Shown here: in pieces, positions 4,173 to 6,653 of the stretch
Numbering within the stretch: the stretch's first letter is position 1
How the letters are laid out: each line of letters starts with the position of its first letter
NCBI GenBank assembly: GCA_947461325.1
Contig: CANHLD010000097.1
Coordinates: forward strand, 1 to 6,653
DNA: 6,653 bases
Direction of reading: 5' to 3'
DNA from: Comamonadaceae bacterium
GTDB lineage: Bacteria; Pseudomonadota; Gammaproteobacteria; Burkholderiales; Burkholderiaceae_C
Program-made: the position numbers and the translations under genes
The notes under the pieces: model-generated
What the model was told of the DNA's origin: nothing
Database searches by the model: none
Seen by the model: the letters and a program-made list of their open reading frames with translations, nothing else

Positions 4173-5908
4173 TCCAGCCCGCCGCTGCGCAGCACCTGAC
4201 GCTCACAAGCCGTGTACAGCAGGGCAGGCGCAGGTGCCCAGACACACAATTGCTGGCGCGCCCGGGTCATGCCGGTATAGATGAGTTCGCGGGTCAAAAT
4301 CGGCGAGGTTCTATCCGGCAACACCAACAGCACTTGCTCAAATTCCGAACCCTGCGATTGGTGCACGGTCATCGCAAACACTGTGTCGACATCGTCTAGG
4401 CGACCCGGCACTTGCCAGCGAACGCCTGATTGCGCATCTGCAAACGCCACACGCAATCTGATGGCGCCATTCACCAAGCGGGGCAGACAAAGACCTAAAT
4501 CGCCGTTCATGATTCCCAGCGCGTAGTCGTTGCGCCTGGCCATGACGGGACGTCCGGTAAACCAAGGCGTATCTGTGAAACCCAGCGCGAGTTGCAATTG
4601 TCGGTTGAAGGCTTGAACACCCCAGCGCCCCTCACGCAAAGCGCACAGCACGCCTATGCGTGAAAAACTCTTTAATAAAGCAAGTGCTTGTTGATCGTCA
4701 CAAACTGCCCCGCTGCGTTGCAACGCAGACAGTTCTGCGAGCCATGGCTGCCAACTTGAAGTGATTTTTCTCAAGGTGGTAGCGTCTGTGCTGTGGGTCA
4801 CGCTTAAACGAGACACCACGAGGCCCTCTTGAAAACAGGCTTCAGGTGTTTGCCCCCATAGTTGTTTCAAGGTCGGGGTGTCACCGCTGTTGGCGGCTCT
4901 CGCCCATTGGCCAATACCTTCTTTGTCATTGAAACGGTGACTGTGTAGCAAGCTGATGGTGTGGGGTGACAGCAGCTTGCTTTGACACAGTTGCGCCATC
5001 ACCGCGCCGGCTTCCACCGAGGCGAGTTGGTCTTTGTCACCCAACAAAACCAAGCGCGCAGACAAAGGAACCGCTAGTAGCAAACGCGCCATCATCTCCA
5101 GATCAATCATGGAGGCCTCATCGACCACCACCACATCGGGTGTTGAACCCGTCTTGTCAGTATCGACTGACAGCAGCCAGCGGTGCAAGGTTTGTGCTTG
5201 ACCGCCAAGCAATGATGCTTGATCCGCAGGAAGTTGTGTGCGTGCATTTGACAGAGTTTGGGTCAGGCGAGCGGCTGCCTTGCCAGTGGGCGCAGTCAAC
5301 ACCACATTTAAAGGAGCTTGCGCGTTCGCTTGCAAAAGTTTGAGCAGTTTCACCACCGTGGTGGTTTTGCCAGTGCCGGGGCCACCGGTGATCAAGGTGA
5401 CTGCGTGTTGGGCTGCATGGGCGCAGGCTTGGCGTTGCCAATCTGTTGTGCCGTCGCTTGGCCCGAAAAGTTCGTCAAGCTGCTGTTCAAGATTTGCAGG
5501 CACGTGCAGGGTTTGCCGCAAGCGGGCTGCCAGATTTTCTTGGATGGTTTGTTCAGCTTGCCAGGCGCGCCGCAAATACAAGCGCTGAGCAGACAGCACC
5601 AGCGGCGAGTTGTCGCCTTGTATCCAGGGTATGTGGTGAGCGGCATCAGCCAAGTCAGCTGGCAAAGCTTGTAATTGTTCTGTGCTCCAGGAAAGCGCGA
5701 TTGCGGTTTGCTCTGGCGATTGACTTAAATCCAGACAAGCATGACCGCGTCCCCATTGGTGGCTGACCAAGGCAACCAGCCAGCGGTGTCGAATGTCAGA
5801 GGAGGCTTGCAAGTCATGGCAAAACTGAGCCAGTGCGATATCTAACTTGCTCAAAGGGGTGGCGGTGACACCCGGCCATGCGCTGTCGGTGATGTCTTTC
5901 AAACTCAT
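4169..5908 (-). CDS. recD: Exodeoxyribonuclease V alpha subunit RecD
   Basis: RecD is the 5'-3' helicase motor of the RecBCD complex, which unwinds and resects double-strand DNA ends and loads RecA. The 579-residue protein is slightly shorter than E. coli RecD (608). Residues 1-150 are the variable N-terminal domain that contacts RecBC. The superfamily 1B helicase motifs follow in order: Walker A GGPGTGKTTT (175-184), APTGKAA (206-212), Walker B VVVDEASMID (260-269) with Asp263 and Glu264, LLGDKDQLASVEAG (288-301), VFAMTVHQSQGSEF (510-523) and the arginine motif IYTGMTRARQQL (543-554). All catalytic residues are intact. ATG 5908 forms an ATGA overlap with the recB stop, and AAAGGG lies eight bases upstream. 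The gene is the second of a recB-recD unit, an order also found in E. coli. It is followed after 41 bases by the adhesin-like gene. Confidence 0.95.
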   Translation of the reverse strand: MSLKDITDSAWPGVTATPLSKLDIALAQFCHDLQASSDIRHRWLVALVSHQWGRGHACLDLSQSPEQTAIALSWSTEQLQALPADLADAAHHIPWIQGDNSPLVLSAQRLYLRRAWQAEQTIQENLAARLRQTLHVPANLEQQLDELFGPSDGTTDWQRQACAHAAQHAVTLITGGPGTGKTTTVVKLLKLLQANAQAPLNVVLTAPTGKAAARLTQTLSNARTQLPADQASLLGGQAQTLHRWLLSVDTDKTGSTPDVVVVDEASMIDLEMMARLLLAVPLSARLVLLGDKDQLASVEAGAVMAQLCQSKLLSPHTISLLHSHRFNDKEGIGQWARAANSGDTPTLKQLWGQTPEACFQEGLVVSRLSVTHSTDATTLRKITSSWQPWLAELSALQRSGAVCDDQQALALLKSFSRIGVLCALREGRWGVQAFNRQLQLALGFTDTPWFTGRPVMARRNDYALGIMNGDLGLCLPRLVNGAIRLRVAFADAQSGVRWQVPGRLDDVDTVFAMTVHQSQGSEFEQVLLVLPDRTSPILTRELIYTGMTRARQQLCVWAPAPALLYTACERQVLRSGGLD

Positions 5909-6653
5909 GGCTTTGACCCTTTGAAAGCTTGGTCGAGTTGATCAATCAATATCAACGGAGGTTTGATGCAATGCACACCCGCACCTTCGGTGTTTATCCC
6001 ACGTAAAAACAAGTAGATGGCGCCACCCACGTGCTTGTTGTAGTCGTAATCTGCAAGTCTGGAAGACAGCAACCGGTGCAAGGCCAGCAGGTAGAGCACA
6101 TATTGCACGTCATAGCGCTTGTCTAAAACAGCGGCATTGAGCTGAGCCGGTTCATAAGAAGACAGCCAGTTCGATTTGTAATCTAACACCCAAAATTGCT
6201 CGTCGTGCTCGCACACCAAGTCCATGAAACCGGTGAGCATGCCTTGCAACACACGTGCTTGCAGTGGTGGTCTTACAAGTTCTGGCAACACATGCTGCTG
6301 AATCAGCTTGTCGATGAATTCGCTGCTCACTGCAGCTGCCGTGATGTTGAATTCCATCTCAGGCCACTGGTTTGCGGGCGTGAGTTTGTGAAGTACCAAG
6401 GGCTTGGTGTGAGACAGCTTGTCGGACAGCGGCAGGGGCGTGGTGATCACACCGGCTATCCATTCTGGCAGCATAGCCGTTGCACGCGGTGGTAGTTGCA
6501 ATGTACGGGTCTTGCGGTTGATGAACTGCATCCAAGCCTGTTGGGTGAAATGGCTTGATTCAGCATCTGCAAGCGCCAATGGCCAGCCTTGTTGCGCCTG
6601 CCATTCCAATAAATCATGCAACAAACTGCCGTAGTCTGCGCCTTTGGGAAAGC
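5905..6653 (-). CDS. recB: Exodeoxyribonuclease V beta subunit RecB, C-terminal part (partial)
   Basis: Only the last 248 residues are in the window; the reading frame runs open past position 6653, so the 5' part lies outside and no start codon should be assigned here. E. coli RecB has 1180 residues, so this is about the last fifth: the nuclease domain that cuts DNA and recruits RecA. At the edge, FPKGADYGSLLH matches the start of the nuclease domain, and its His matches the metal-binding His of E. coli. GMLTGFMDLV followed by VLDYKSNWL gives the Asp...Asp-x-Lys catalytic set (Asp1067, Asp1080 and Lys1082 in E. coli). YDVQYVLYLLALHRLL is the QxxxY-type nuclease motif, and DYDYNKHVGGAIYLFLRG closely resembles the E. 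coli sequence. The stop codon overlaps the recD start by four bases. Confidence 0.95.
   Translation of the reverse strand, partial: FPKGADYGSLLHDLLEWQAQQGWPLALADAESSHFTQQAWMQFINRKTRTLQLPPRATAMLPEWIAGVITTPLPLSDKLSHTKPLVLHKLTPANQWPEMEFNITAAAVSSEFIDKLIQQHVLPELVRPPLQARVLQGMLTGFMDLVCEHDEQFWVLDYKSNWLSSYEPAQLNAAVLDKRYDVQYVLYLLALHRLLSSRLADYDYNKHVGGAIYLFLRGINTEGAGVHCIKPPLILIDQLDQAFKGSKP

Noticed and set aside
4164..4180. Small hairpin (GGGCT/AGCCC) over the recD stop, as a terminator
   Set aside because: The stem is only 5 bp with a 7-base loop, and no T tract follows directly on the minus strand. It is too weak to call.
6622..6624. TTG at 6624 as a start codon of a short nuclease gene
   Set aside because: The frame stays open to the window edge and the residues before it (FPKGADYGS) match RecB, so this is an internal leucine codon of a truncated recB.
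1..6653. A new RiPP pathway or defence system
   Set aside because: The peptide, radical SAM enzyme and recognition protein are all accounted for by classical PQQ synthesis, and recB-recD are housekeeping repair genes. No extra core peptide, transporter or toxin-antitoxin pair was seen.

Overview
The window holds two gene blocks that converge near position 3290. The left block, on the + strand (1-3285), is a complete pyrroloquinoline quinone (PQQ) biosynthesis operon in the order pqqA-pqqB-pqqC-pqqD-pqqE. PqqA is a 24-residue precursor peptide too short for ordinary gene finding. PqqE (radical SAM) and PqqD (peptide chaperone) crosslink Glu16 to Tyr20 of PqqA, PqqB hydroxylates the tyrosine-derived part, and PqqC closes the ring and oxidises the intermediate to PQQ. 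The peptidase step (PqqF/PqqG type) is not encoded here. The 100-base gap between pqqA and pqqB carries two hairpins followed by U-tracts, and pqqB begins with TTG behind a poor ribosome binding site. Precursor output should therefore be much higher than enzyme output. From pqqB to pqqE each gene overlaps the next (4, 8 and 4 bases), which suggests translational coupling.

The right block, on the - strand (3300-6653), reads from right to left: the C-terminal fifth of recB (cut by the window edge), recD (4-base overlap with recB), a secreted surface-adhesin-E-like protein, and a small DUF442/TIGR01244 protein with a CRSGAR loop. RecB and RecD are subunits of the RecBCD helicase-nuclease used in double-strand break repair. 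The last two genes are 15 bases apart and probably co-transcribed. They have no visible functional link to RecBD or to PQQ.

The organism is most likely a Betaproteobacterium (or a close gammaproteobacterial relative). The evidence is moderate GC content, a RecBCD pair resembling the E. coli subunits, an Adhesin_E-type secreted protein, and the pqqABCDE order. PQQ is typical of methylotrophs and of bacteria with periplasmic alcohol or sugar dehydrogenases, but no dehydrogenase lies in the window, so the lifestyle is not shown. I saw no transposons, tRNAs, rRNAs, CRISPR arrays or long repeats. Every base belongs to a gene or to a gap of 100 bases or less. The region looks like ordinary chromosome. 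The most notable features are the tandem attenuators with a TTG start, the inverted repeat on the pqqE stop codon, and the two poorly characterised small genes. I found no convincing sign of a wholly new system.
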